Positions 1-7,354 of a stretch of 11,486 nucleotides of DNA are shown here, in pieces; the first letter of the stretch is position 1; every line of letters begins with the position of its first letter. Origin of the DNA: an uncultured Planctomycetaceae bacterium (GTDB taxonomy: Bacteria > Planctomycetota > Planctomycetia > Pirellulales > Lacipirellulaceae). The DNA lies in contig CALMBE010000107.1 of assembly GCA_937860165.1 (NCBI GenBank), positions 1-11,486 of the forward strand. The letters are read 5' to 3'. The position numbers and the translations under genes are program-made. The notes beneath the pieces are model-generated. The model made no database searches. It saw only the letters and a list, made by a program, of their open reading frames with translations, and was not told the DNA's origin.

Positions 1-2021
1 GGTCGGGCTTCGATCCATTGCGGCCCAATCTTCGCAAAGCGATCGGTCCCTTTGCATCCGTAAGCGAGGGCAATCGCCAAGACCCGGTCATGTTGACCGG
101 GCTGAATCAAGGCTGGTAACTCGATCTGGGATCCATTCTTGCCGTCTGAAACTTTGACCACATCTCCGTCTGCGATCCCTAGCTTTTCAGCATCCCGGGG
201 AGAAATGCAAACGTAATTGTCCCAAGATACTTTGGAAACGGGGTCGGGAAGTTCTTGGAGCCAGGGGTTATGCGAGTGACGACTGCTGCGCATGGACACC
301 TTGTTATAGAGCACCAAGGAAAATTCGTTAGCAGGCGAAGTATCGGTCTGAGGGCTAAGAGCATTCGCATCAAACGGACTGGCCGCGTCGTTCTCTCGAC
401 TGACTTCGACAAATCCGTCTTGCAATGTCTTTTCCCAAAAGGCAATGAACTGGTCAGGATCCGTTGACTGACGGCACGGGAAAATAGCCTTTTCCCAGTG
501 ATTTTGAAGTACTTCAGAGGCTGCCTGAGGTTGGCCAGACCAGATTGCCAGACTTTCCACGATGGCTCGAGTATTTCTCAGTGGGCGAATCGTCGGCTGA
601 ATCAAGCTGATCAAACCGCTGATCGGTTCCGCATCTGACCATGATTCCAGGGGATGGTGATCAGGACAAACAAATTTGGCAATCGCGGCAAACTCATCCA
701 CGCGCGGCGAGATGCTAATCGTCAATGGGATGTTATCGACTGCTGCAGCGAGAGATTCTTGTCCGGCGAGATCGTATAACAGATCGACCTCGGCAACAAT
801 CAGTGCACCAACTTGCGCAGACTGAATGTCCTCGACCAGTTGCTGGACTTCTCGGTCGTTGCCTTGCCGCTGAAGGCTTGGACGCTCTAGATCAAGAGTT
901 GATTCGTAATTGCCCAACAGGTCATTAATGAAATTGATGTTTACCTGGACGCTAACATCTTGACTATCACAGAGCACAAGGCTCTTCCCCCGTGCCTTCC
1001 ATAGTCGCGCGGCGAGTTCCGAGACAATATTCTCGTCGCTTTCTGAGATACTCGGTGCCAGTCGCTGCTCAAGTTGCCTGCCAGCCGTTGCCGCTAACTT
1101 GTCCGCCAGAGACGCCACCAGCAGCCCTTGGTTGCTCGGGTGAATCGAGAGTCTGCGATCCGCATTACTTCCGGTGAGAGACATCCGACTTTCCAATTGA
1201 ACATGATAGGACATCTTTGGTGACTGCTCAGTGGGAACGCGCCAGGTACTCCAATCAGAAGTGAACTCGACAGGCGAAATCCAGGTTCCGAGAAAATCGG
1301 CTCCGAACGATGCCACGACTTCTGCGCGATCAAACCGATAATGGGGTAGCACACGCATTGAATGAGTTTGCTCGTGTGCATCCAGAATTGCCGAGGAACT
1401 TACTGCATCGAACACGACGTGTTTGGCATTCTTGAACTGAGCAAGAAAACTATTGATACTCGCTTGGAAAGTCGGGCTGGTAACTGTTGACGTTACAACC
1501 ACAACTTGCTGTTCTTGGTCTTGAATCCGACGAAGGGCCTCAAGAATTTCATCATCCACCTGTGCCCACTCGGCCTCCTTGTCTGCTCGAAGTGGACCTG
1601 TCAGACGGTGGCTGTCATAGAGGCCTATCGGTAGTGCTTGTCCAACCGCACATAGCCCACCCTTCGAGAGTGGGTGCTCTGGCAAGCCTTCCATCTTTAG
1701 TGGTCGGCCATCGCGAGTTCCGATGAGAAGTCCGCAAGCTGCCGGACAGCCCGTGCAAGTTGAAGCATAGTATTGGAGACGACCGGGGATAGAACCAACG
1801 GGCTGGATCGGAAACGGCAAGGCTGATTCAACAGGGGCGCGACCGCAGCCGCTCATGGCTGCCAACGAGAGTGAAAACCCGGCCGCTTCCAAGAACTCTC
1901 GTCGGCTCAGCGCCGGAGCTTCTTCCGCCGAGACGAAATCACCAGTGGGCACTCTTCGTAGACCCCGAGGTTCAGTGTCGAGAGATCGATGTTCGTCAGA
2001 ATTATGATTCATGGCAGTCAT
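1..2021 (-). CDS. actB: ActB-like TAT-exported molybdopterin/Fe-S protein (3' partial)
   Basis: The frame runs from an ATG at 2021, nine bases after the cytochrome stop, to the window edge without a stop: 673 residues of a protein that in ActB-type families reaches about 1000. It belongs to the molybdopterin oxidoreductase superfamily. In ACIII, ActB couples the cytochromes to the NrfD-like membrane subunits through Fe-S clusters in a C-terminal ferredoxin domain, which would lie beyond this window. Residues 39-59 (SRREFLEAAGFSLSLAAMSGC) form a twin-arginine signal with a possible lipobox Cys59, preceded by a long 38-residue N-terminal region. Cys89, 92, 96 and 124 (CTGCPAAC and GGLCAVGQ) make an N-terminal Fe-S binding pattern, followed by GLYDSHRLTGPL. 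The segment NPWLQELPDPVSKVSWDN near the visible end is typical of ActB-type proteins. A second in-frame ATG lies three codons in. QrcB-like identity is possible. Confidence 0.85.
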   Translation of the reverse strand, partial: MTAMNHNSDEHRSLDTEPRGLRRVPTGDFVSAEEAPALSRREFLEAAGFSLSLAAMSGCGRAPVESALPFPIQPVGSIPGRLQYYASTCTGCPAACGLLIGTRDGRPLKMEGLPEHPLSKGGLCAVGQALPIGLYDSHRLTGPLRADKEAEWAQVDDEILEALRRIQDQEQQVVVVTSTVTSPTFQASINSFLAQFKNAKHVVFDAVSSSAILDAHEQTHSMRVLPHYRFDRAEVVASFGADFLGTWISPVEFTSDWSTWRVPTEQSPKMSYHVQLESRMSLTGSNADRRLSIHPSNQGLLVASLADKLAATAGRQLEQRLAPSISESDENIVSELAARLWKARGKSLVLCDSQDVSVQVNINFINDLLGNYESTLDLERPSLQRQGNDREVQQLVEDIQSAQVGALIVAEVDLLYDLAGQESLAAAVDNIPLTISISPRVDEFAAIAKFVCPDHHPLESWSDAEPISGLISLIQPTIRPLRNTRAIVESLAIWSGQPQAASEVLQNHWEKAIFPCRQSTDPDQFIAFWEKTLQDGFVEVSRENDAASPFDANALSPQTDTSPANEFSLVLYNKVSMRSSRHSHNPWLQELPDPVSKVSWDNYVCISPRDAEKLGIADGDVVKVSDGKNGSQIELPALIQPGQHDRVLAIALAYGCKGTDRFAKIGPQWIEAR
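1650..1757 (-). other. N-terminal [4Fe-4S] cysteine motif of the ActB-like protein
   Basis: Cys89-x2-Cys92-x3-Cys96-x27-Cys124 has the spacing of the N-terminal cluster-binding domain of catalytic molybdopterin oxidoreductases (Fe4S4 domain). All four codons were read directly from the sequence. From memory, canonical ActB proteins of alternative complex III have lost these cysteines in the equivalent region, so their retention here may mark a distinct subfamily that still binds a cluster, and perhaps a molybdenum cofactor. Confidence 0.75.
1845..1907 (-). other. Twin-arginine signal and possible lipobox of the ActB-like protein
   Basis: Residues 39-45 read SRREFLE, close to the SRRxFLK consensus for TAT export. 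A hydrophobic stretch follows, ending in MSGC with Cys59 as a candidate lipidation site. Met at the -3 position is unusual for a lipobox, so lipidation is uncertain. Export through TAT implies folding and any cofactor insertion in the cytoplasm, with function on the periplasmic side, the same side as the pentaheme cytochrome. Confidence 0.75.
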
Positions 2022-2030
2022 GTTTGAAAA

Positions 2031-2684
2031 CTAATGGTGGCAAACCGCGCAATCGGTGGCAGCGTGGACCTCACGGCCATTGACGCCATCACGAGTTGAG
2101 TCACGATGACAATTGACACACCAACCCATCGAAAGTGTTGCAAACTGACTCACACGTTCCATGGATTCAACCGGACCATGGCAAGTCTGGCACGTCACAC
2201 CTGCCGCGACATGAGCCTGGTGGTTGAAACAGGCGAAGTCGGGCAGATTATGCACGCGCACCCAAGGAATCGACTTTGGCGTATCGCCTTCAATCGGCTG
2301 GAGGTTTTCGTCGAGTGCTAAGGAATCGTAGAGTTTCTTAAGTTCTGGCGAGACAATGGTCTGGGGTTTACGTTCTTCTTTGTCAGCCAATTGAAGCTCT
2401 TGTTGCATCTGGTCAAAGGGAGCAGTCACGTAACGATGGCACTTCATGCAGACTTCCGACGAAGGAATGCCAGCATATCGCCCCGATTGCGCCGCATGGT
2501 GACAAAACTTGCAGTCGATCTGCAATTCGCCGGCGTGGAGGCGATGGGAGTAGCTGATCGGTTGCTCGGGGGCATAGCCTTGCTGGTTGTCGGGCATATG
2601 CAACAAGCTCATTGCTGACACGAGCAGCGAGAGCCCAAAGCACACGCCGATGGAGAGCACGATCAAGAAGACTCGTTGTTGCAT
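2031..2684 (-). CDS. actA: Membrane-anchored pentaheme cytochrome c, ActA-like
   Basis: This 217-residue c-type cytochrome resembles ActA of alternative complex III (cytochrome c3/c7-like multiheme family), which passes electrons between the complex and periplasmic carriers. Five CXXCH heme sites are visible: C58KFCH, C79MKCH, C165QTCH, C189VNCH and C212AVCH, the last ending one residue before the stop. Likely distal ligands include H47 and H50 (YSHRLHAGELQIDC), H155 and H158 (FNHQAH) and H207 (EVHAATDC). FSHxxHAGxxxIDC-like and LSMGWCVNCHRD-like segments are characteristic of ActA-type proteins. Residues of about 4-28 form one hydrophobic helix, a signal anchor or uncleaved signal that places the hemes in the periplasm. 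A weak GGACAG lies six bases before the ATG. The ActB-like gene follows after 9 bases, as in ACIII operons. QrcA-type cytochromes are the closest alternative identity. Confidence 0.88.
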   Translation of the reverse strand: MQQRVFLIVLSIGVCFGLSLLVSAMSLLHMPDNQQGYAPEQPISYSHRLHAGELQIDCKFCHHAAQSGRYAGIPSSEVCMKCHRYVTAPFDQMQQELQLADKEERKPQTIVSPELKKLYDSLALDENLQPIEGDTPKSIPWVRVHNLPDFACFNHQAHVAAGVTCQTCHGPVESMERVSQFATLSMGWCVNCHRDSTRDGVNGREVHAATDCAVCHH

Positions 2685-2711
2685 CGTTTTCTGTCCAAAC
2701 TTACCTGTCGC

Positions 2712-4304
2712 TTAACACTTGATTTCTGCACCGGGTCGAGCATAAAACCACCAGTTCACGACCAAACAACTTGCGTAATAGACGGCAAACCCGTAGAGTG
2801 CATATTCTGGAGTGCCTGCTTCAATCTGCGTAGCAAATATCTGGGGAATTAAGTAGGCACCGTAGGCAGCAATGGCAGAAGTCCAGCCGAGGACTGGCCC
2901 CGCTTGTTCTTTCGAAAAGATGAGAGGGATCATGCGGAAAGTCGATCCGTTACCGATTCCTGTGGTGGCGAATAACACGATAAAAGTCACGAGGAACGGA
3001 ATAAAATACTTTTCCGGTGTCTCACTTTCTCCTGCCAACGCAACGATATAGCCAGCCAAGATCGTGGATGCGACCATGATCCAAGTATCCCACTGGGTGA
3101 CTCGCGCACCTCCTAATTTGTCGGACAGCCAACCTCCTACCGGACGGATGAGCGCCCCTACGGCGGCCCCAATCCAGATGTAATGCGAAGTAACTAGTCC
3201 ATTGGTGGATGTGACGAAGATATCGTCGATCAACTTGGGGAATGCGTTCGCGTAGCCGATGAACGAGCCGAACGTCATCACGTAGAGCCATGTCATGACC
3301 CAGTTGTGTTTATTACGAAAGATGGCGAACTGACTATTGAGGGGTTGTTGAATAGCCTGTGGAGTCATAAATCGCATGCCCAGCAAAGTGGTAATTACTG
3401 AAACGAGCAGCACTAAAAAGATTCGCACCAATTCCGGAATTGGCAAAGGAACGAATATCAGGAAGATGACTCCCACAGCGGTGCCAAGAAAACCGATCAT
3501 CTGTAACCAAAGATATTTGCCAATGGCCACAGGTGTTGGACCGCACTTGTGCTGCGGCAGATTGTTCATCAACACCCATGCCATGATGGCCAGCACGGTC
3601 ATAAGTGGCACCCATACTAGGGCTGCATTCTGGATCCAGAGTTGCTGGTTCTCGCCATTGGCAAGAAACACCTGAGGGTCGCCACCGATTCCACCAAATA
3701 GGCTCCGGGTGATAACCCAAGGAACGAGGAACTGCATCACGCTGACCCCGGCATTACCTAATCCCGCGTTGAGCCCGAGCGCAAGACCTTGCATCCGCTT
3801 GGGGAAGAAGAAAGAAATGTTCGACATGCTCGACGCAAACGCCCCACCACCGACGCCTGAGAATGCTGCCAGGATGATGTAGACATAGAACGGCGTTTCC
3901 GGATTTCGGAGGGCCAGCCCTGTCAGCAAGGCAGGTATGATCAGCATGACCGTGGTCATGAACTTGACAGTCCGCCCGCCGCAGATCGCAATCATGAACG
4001 AGTTGGGAATCCGAAGTGTCGCACCCGCCAGCCCGGCCACCGCCGGAAGTGTGAATAATAGAGCCCGGTAGCCCGCGTCGTCGTAGGTTTGGCCCTCGTT
4101 ATTAAACGAGAAATTGAACAACTCGGTGTTGGCAAAATGCAGTCGTTGCATCACCTTGACAATCATGCCCCAGTAAAGCCAGACCGAGAATCCACAGAGG
4201 AGGTTAGGAATCGAAATCCACAGGTTGCGATTGGCAATGGATTTGCCTGTCGAATCCCAGAATGCAGAATCCTCGACATCCCAATGTTCAAGTGTTTGTG
4301 CCAT
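2712..4304 (-). CDS. narK2: NarK type II nitrate/nitrite antiporter (14 predicted TM)
   Basis: This is an MFS transporter close to E. coli NarK/NarU, likely exchanging external nitrate for the toxic product nitrite. The N-terminus (HWDVEDSAFWDSTGKSIANR, then NLWISIP) matches the type II pattern of E. coli NarK (W-PEDPAFW, IASRNLWISVP). The protein has 530 residues against 463 in E. coli. The conserved arginines are Arg98 (TLRIP) and Arg387 (LIRPVGG). The nitrate signatures are GLNAGLGNAGVSVMQ (177-191) and GWTSAIAAYGAYLIP (473-487); ASSMSNISFFFPKR (157-170) and GNGSTFRMIPLIF (451-463) are also conserved. Two extra hydrophobic segments at about 263-286 and 289-311, between the usual helices 6 and 7, account for most of the added length and give 14 predicted helices. 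It starts 9 bases after narK1 with no visible Shine-Dalgarno sequence; the pentaheme cytochrome gene follows after 27 bases. Confidence 0.94.
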   Translation of the reverse strand: MAQTLEHWDVEDSAFWDSTGKSIANRNLWISIPNLLCGFSVWLYWGMIVKVMQRLHFANTELFNFSFNNEGQTYDDAGYRALLFTLPAVAGLAGATLRIPNSFMIAICGGRTVKFMTTVMLIIPALLTGLALRNPETPFYVYIILAAFSGVGGGAFASSMSNISFFFPKRMQGLALGLNAGLGNAGVSVMQFLVPWVITRSLFGGIGGDPQVFLANGENQQLWIQNAALVWVPLMTVLAIMAWVLMNNLPQHKCGPTPVAIGKYLWLQMIGFLGTAVGVIFLIFVPLPIPELVRIFLVLLVSVITTLLGMRFMTPQAIQQPLNSQFAIFRNKHNWVMTWLYVMTFGSFIGYANAFPKLIDDIFVTSTNGLVTSHYIWIGAAVGALIRPVGGWLSDKLGGARVTQWDTWIMVASTILAGYIVALAGESETPEKYFIPFLVTFIVLFATTGIGNGSTFRMIPLIFSKEQAGPVLGWTSAIAAYGAYLIPQIFATQIEAGTPEYALYGFAVYYASCLVVNWWFYARPGAEIKC

Positions 4305-4313
4305 TGTGTGTGG

Positions 4314-5840
4314 TTACTCGATTCGCGTTGAGAGTTCGGGAGCCTGGCTGCGCATCATCCGTTGGATCACGACGTGCATCCAAATGAAACACACTGCAAT
4401 GAGGACCATGAAGAACATCCAACACGATGTCCATAGGCCGGTAGCTTGTAGTAGATAGCCAAAGATCACTGGACAGATGAATCCACCCAATCCCCCCAGC
4501 ACTCCGACGATGCCGCCAACTACGCCTACATCGTTAGGGAAGTAGTCAGGAATGTGCTTATATACGGCTGCCTTGCCGATGCCCATCACCGCACCAACGA
4601 TGAGGCTCAATGCGGTGAAGACCCAAATATTGGCTTGAAAAAAGATCTGCGTGATGCCACGTGCCAGCAACTCTTTCTTACCGACTTCCTGCCCTTCCTT
4701 CACAACTGATTCCTGCCAAGACATCGAACGTGGAAGCACCAAGACGTCCCTTGCACGATCTTCTTGAGATACAAGTTCCCTCACTTTCGGCTTCAACTTA
4801 TAAGTCTTTTCAAGACCGGTCTTTGTGGACTTTACAACGACTTCATTTGCGTTGACTCGAATCACTTTACCAGAGGTACTAGCCATAATCCCGCTTCCCG
4901 GCGCATGGATGTCCATCTGCGGAACGACCAACAGGGCGCAGCAGACGAATGAAGACCCCAGTACCCAGTACATAACTGATCGGGCACCCCATCTGTCCGA
5001 CATCCAGCCCCCTGCTGCTCGGATGACTCCCGAAGGAAGGCTATTGCAAGCCGCCAACGCACCTGCCAGCGCTACGCTGGTAGCGTAAGCATTGACGTAA
5101 TACGGAACCAACCACTGGGCGAGCGCCACGAATCCACCGAAGACAAAAAAGTAGTAAAGCCCAAAGCGCCAGACCCGCATGTGCTTAAGAGGTTCCAACC
5201 GCTCTAAGAGCGTTTTCGTAGCGTTGCCAGCTGCTACTCGGTTCGTGGTGGTCAGCAGAAAAATAACCCCGGTGGCAACCAATATGGCCGAGTAGATCTT
5301 CGGCAGAGTCCTCCATGCTTCGAGATTTTCGCCATTGGAAGTTAGCCAATTGAGAAGGTGGGGAGCCCCCAGACTTGTGAGGGCTGCACCTGCATTCCCG
5401 GCACCAAAGATGCCCAGCGCGGTTCCCTGTCGATGCTTAGGAAACCACACCGAAGTGTATGCGATGCCGACCGCAAAACTCGTGCCGCAGAAACCAAAAC
5501 CTAATCCTGCCAGAAAAAACTGCCAATAGGAATCGCAATAGCTTACCAAATACATCGGGACGGCTGCGAAGAAGAGTAGCAGCCCGTAAACGATTCGCCC
5601 TCCCCATTTGTCGGTCGCAATCCCTAACGGAAGTCGAAAAATCGCACCGGTTACCACGGGAATGCCGATTAACCAGCCCATCTTCGCAGGGTCCCAGAAA
5701 TACAAGCCGTTGTCTACTAAGTACGTAATCAACACGCCATTCATCATCCATGCCGCAAAGCAAATGGTGAAGGCAAATGTGTTGACTGCCAGAATCCACC
5801 ACCCGGTGCGTTCGTCAGCTGGTGTGAGATCATTATTCAT
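4314..5840 (-). CDS. narK1: NarK type I nitrate transporter with periplasmic insertion
   Basis: This is a major facilitator superfamily nitrate/nitrite porter in the inner membrane. Its type I (NarK1-like) sequence suggests proton-coupled nitrate uptake feeding NarG. It has 508 residues with 12 predicted helices. Family marks are Arg69 (FRLPLG) and Arg274 (VIRAAGG), which correspond to the two substrate-binding arginines of E. coli NarK, and the glycine-rich nitrate signatures GIFGAGNAGAALTSLG (143-158) and VGGIVGVLGGLGGF (440-453). The motif-A-like loops are GIATDKWGGR (73-82) and GGWMSDRWGAR (277-287). Residues of about 309-398 form a hydrophilic insertion between helices 9 and 10 that I do not associate with ordinary NarK proteins; it is described as a separate entry. 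An in-frame TAG just upstream fixes the first ATG at 5840, and no Shine-Dalgarno sequence is evident. narK2 follows after 9 bases. Confidence 0.92.
   Translation of the reverse strand: MNNDLTPADERTGWWILAVNTFAFTICFAAWMMNGVLITYLVDNGLYFWDPAKMGWLIGIPVVTGAIFRLPLGIATDKWGGRIVYGLLLFFAAVPMYLVSYCDSYWQFFLAGLGFGFCGTSFAVGIAYTSVWFPKHRQGTALGIFGAGNAGAALTSLGAPHLLNWLTSNGENLEAWRTLPKIYSAILVATGVIFLLTTTNRVAAGNATKTLLERLEPLKHMRVWRFGLYYFFVFGGFVALAQWLVPYYVNAYATSVALAGALAACNSLPSGVIRAAGGWMSDRWGARSVMYWVLGSSFVCCALLVVPQMDIHAPGSGIMASTSGKVIRVNANEVVVKSTKTGLEKTYKLKPKVRELVSQEDRARDVLVLPRSMSWQESVVKEGQEVGKKELLARGITQIFFQANIWVFTALSLIVGAVMGIGKAAVYKHIPDYFPNDVGVVGGIVGVLGGLGGFICPVIFGYLLQATGLWTSCWMFFMVLIAVCFIWMHVVIQRMMRSQAPELSTRIE
4647..4916 (-). 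other. Inserted beta-rich domain in NarK1 (residues about 309-398)
   Basis: A hydrophilic segment of about 90 residues interrupts the transporter after helix 9 (about 287-308) and before helix 10 (about 400-422). Standard MFS topology places the loop between helices 9 and 10 in the periplasm, and the preceding motif-A-like loop (277-287) fits the cytoplasm. The segment begins with alternating hydrophobic residues typical of beta strands (GKVIRVNANEVVVK), continues through TYKL and RSMSWQ, and ends with VVKEGQEVGKKELLARG. That last motif resembles the turn found in barrel-sandwich-hybrid domains. The full order resembles, from memory, the sandwich-barrel-hybrid part of bacterial RNA polymerase beta (a GVV-YVDANRIVVK-like strand, then a RSNQ-like stretch, then a VKVGD-V-KGD-LADG-like turn). 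This is pattern recall, not an alignment. No Lys stands in a biotin or lipoyl (MKM or DKA) context. Confidence 0.55.
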
Positions 5841-5874
5841 AGTGAAAAACTATTGCGTTATTGAATCTAGGTAA

Positions 5875-6567
5875 TCAAGTTTTCGGGCCGCTGCGACTAT
5901 ACCAACGCACGACTTGTGTCTTCCGCCACAAGTAGGGGTTGGGGATTACCAGCACATGGACGAGTCGGGTAAAGGGAAAGAATCCAATCGTGAGAAATGC
6001 CAGTACTATATGCAACTTGACCAGCCAAGGCATCGCAGCCACAAAGGTAACGTCAGGATCAAGTTTGAGAATTGACCATAAATAGGGCGACATATTCGTT
6101 GCAAACCAGGAAGAACCCCAAGGATAAAACAGAGCGATGCTCACTCCGCTGACGGTCTGCACCAACAACATGAGAAACAACAGCCAGTCCGTCGGTGTGG
6201 TGACCATGCGTACCTTGCTGCTACTAATTCGCCGCACAATTACTCCCACTAGACCAATCAAAGTCAGGATGCCGAATGCGAGTGCCGAGATTTCCAACAC
6301 GTAGAGCCGCCAGGGCTTGCTATTCCAAGCAAGTAGTGAGCGGGGAATTAGAAATGCGAGGAAATGTCCCGCCGTAACTACCAAAATCCCATAGTGAAAT
6401 GGCACAACCGCCCAAAAATGGTGTTTATTCTCCAGAAACTGGCTCGACAGGCTTGAGTAGGAAAATGACTGGACCCTGTAGCGATAGATGGTCATCAGGA
6501 AGAACGTAAACAAGCACACGTAAGGTAGCGCCACGAACAGGAATTGATCGAAAAAGTGCTGACTCAT
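5875..6567 (-). CDS. narI: Respiratory nitrate reductase gamma subunit NarI (cytochrome b)
   Basis: NarI is the membrane anchor that oxidises quinol near the periplasmic face and passes electrons over two b hemes to NarH, releasing protons outside. The protein has 230 residues and five hydrophobic segments (about 10-28, 52-74, 90-111, 126-147 and 183-207), as in E. coli NarI. The four heme-binding histidines are present with family spacing: H58 and H68 (FHYGILVVTAGHF), then H186 and H204 (KLHIVLAF and RLVHVLVIP). The RMVTTPTDWL-type segment around 120-129 is also familiar. The C-terminus, YLWRKTQVVRWY, matches YLTRKYQLVR in E. coli. The ATG is one base after the narJ stop, with only a weak purine stretch (AAGAGA) before it. 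A 34-base gap follows, the longest in the window. Confidence 0.97.
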   Translation of the reverse strand: MSQHFFDQFLFVALPYVCLFTFFLMTIYRYRVQSFSYSSLSSQFLENKHHFWAVVPFHYGILVVTAGHFLAFLIPRSLLAWNSKPWRLYVLEISALAFGILTLIGLVGVIVRRISSSKVRMVTTPTDWLLFLMLLVQTVSGVSIALFYPWGSSWFATNMSPYLWSILKLDPDVTFVAAMPWLVKLHIVLAFLTIGFFPFTRLVHVLVIPNPYLWRKTQVVRWYSRSGPKT

Positions 6568-6568
6568 C

Positions 6569-7354
6569 TCAATCTCTTATTGGGTTGCCGTTGATTGCGG
6601 CCGGTTGGATTGCGGGTGCTGCATATTGCATCTGCAAGGGCACGAATTCGATTTCCCTCTCACCACAGGTCGAGTTGGGCATGGAATACGAACGTAGTGG
6701 ATCACTCATGCCTGGGGGGCGAGGGCCGTTCTGACCAGGGAAGGAATCAGTGTTGCGTAGCATTTTTTCATCGTTTTCTCCCCAAGACTCACCCTTACCG
6801 TAATACTCCTCCAGCACTAGAAGGAGGCAACGAATCAGGTGGCGAAAGGGCGAGTGGTTCTTGTCCAGCGACGTCTGCATCTTGAAGAGCGCAGGGAACA
6901 CACAAGCATGTGTGAATTGACACGCCTCTTCATCGGGCATGGATGCGATGGCAGCTAACACATGGGTGAGATGGTCCGGCAGGTCACCCGATTCGGGAAT
7001 CTCATACTTGGCTAGTTCGCCTCGCATCCGCACCAGGAATTGGCCACGCATGTAGTCTTCGCCGAATAGATGCCAACCGATTTCCAAGGCACAAGAAGGA
7101 TTCACATCAAACGTGCGTGTGTAAGCCTCTTCCAATTCGTGATCTACGCACTGCTCGACAAAATGGCCAAATTCGGAAATCCCTTTGGCTGCCTCGGGCA
7201 ACTGCGCTTGCACAATGAGGTAGAGCATCTCGACTAATTGGAGATAGTGCTCGTCGGGATAATTCAGCAGTTTGCTGATCGTGCCGAGACTGCGCACTTT
7301 TTCTGGAACCGGTGCCTCCGAGGAGATCGCTTCGACGATTGGTAAGTCTGACAT
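6569..7354 (-). CDS. narJ: Nitrate reductase assembly chaperone NarJ
   Basis: NarJ is a cytoplasmic TorD/NarJ-family chaperone that binds apo-NarG and holds it for molybdenum cofactor insertion before the GH pair docks on NarI; it is not part of the final enzyme. Starting at the ATG coupled to narH, the protein has 261 residues (E. coli NarJ has about 236). The N-terminal part TISKLLNYPDEHYLQLVEML and the segment LEEAYTRTFDVNPSCALEIG followed by WHLFGEDYMRGQFLVRM (about residues 74-110) match the family's conserved core, and the fold is predicted to be all-helical. Residues from about 205 to 261 form a Pro-, Ser-, Gln- and Asn-rich tail that does not look like the chaperone core. Its position between narH and narI is the classical one. 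The TGA stop is one base from the narI start. Confidence 0.93.
   Translation of the reverse strand: MSDLPIVEAISSEAPVPEKVRSLGTISKLLNYPDEHYLQLVEMLYLIVQAQLPEAAKGISEFGHFVEQCVDHELEEAYTRTFDVNPSCALEIGWHLFGEDYMRGQFLVRMRGELAKYEIPESGDLPDHLTHVLAAIASMPDEEACQFTHACVFPALFKMQTSLDKNHSPFRHLIRCLLLVLEEYYGKGESWGENDEKMLRNTDSFPGQNGPRPPGMSDPLRSYSMPNSTCGEREIEFVPLQMQYAAPAIQPAAINGNPIRD

Noticed and set aside
5841..5874. The 34-base narI-narK1 gap as a terminator or internal promoter
   Set aside because: I see no GC-rich hairpin followed by a T-run and no clear -35/-10 pair within so short a space.
5861..5878. An inverted-repeat-like TTGA...TCAA in the narI-narK1 gap, considered as an FNR/DNR operator
   Set aside because: FNR-type sites have six bases between the TTGA and TCAA half sites; here there are ten. 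It also overlaps the narI stop codon inside an apparently continuous operon.
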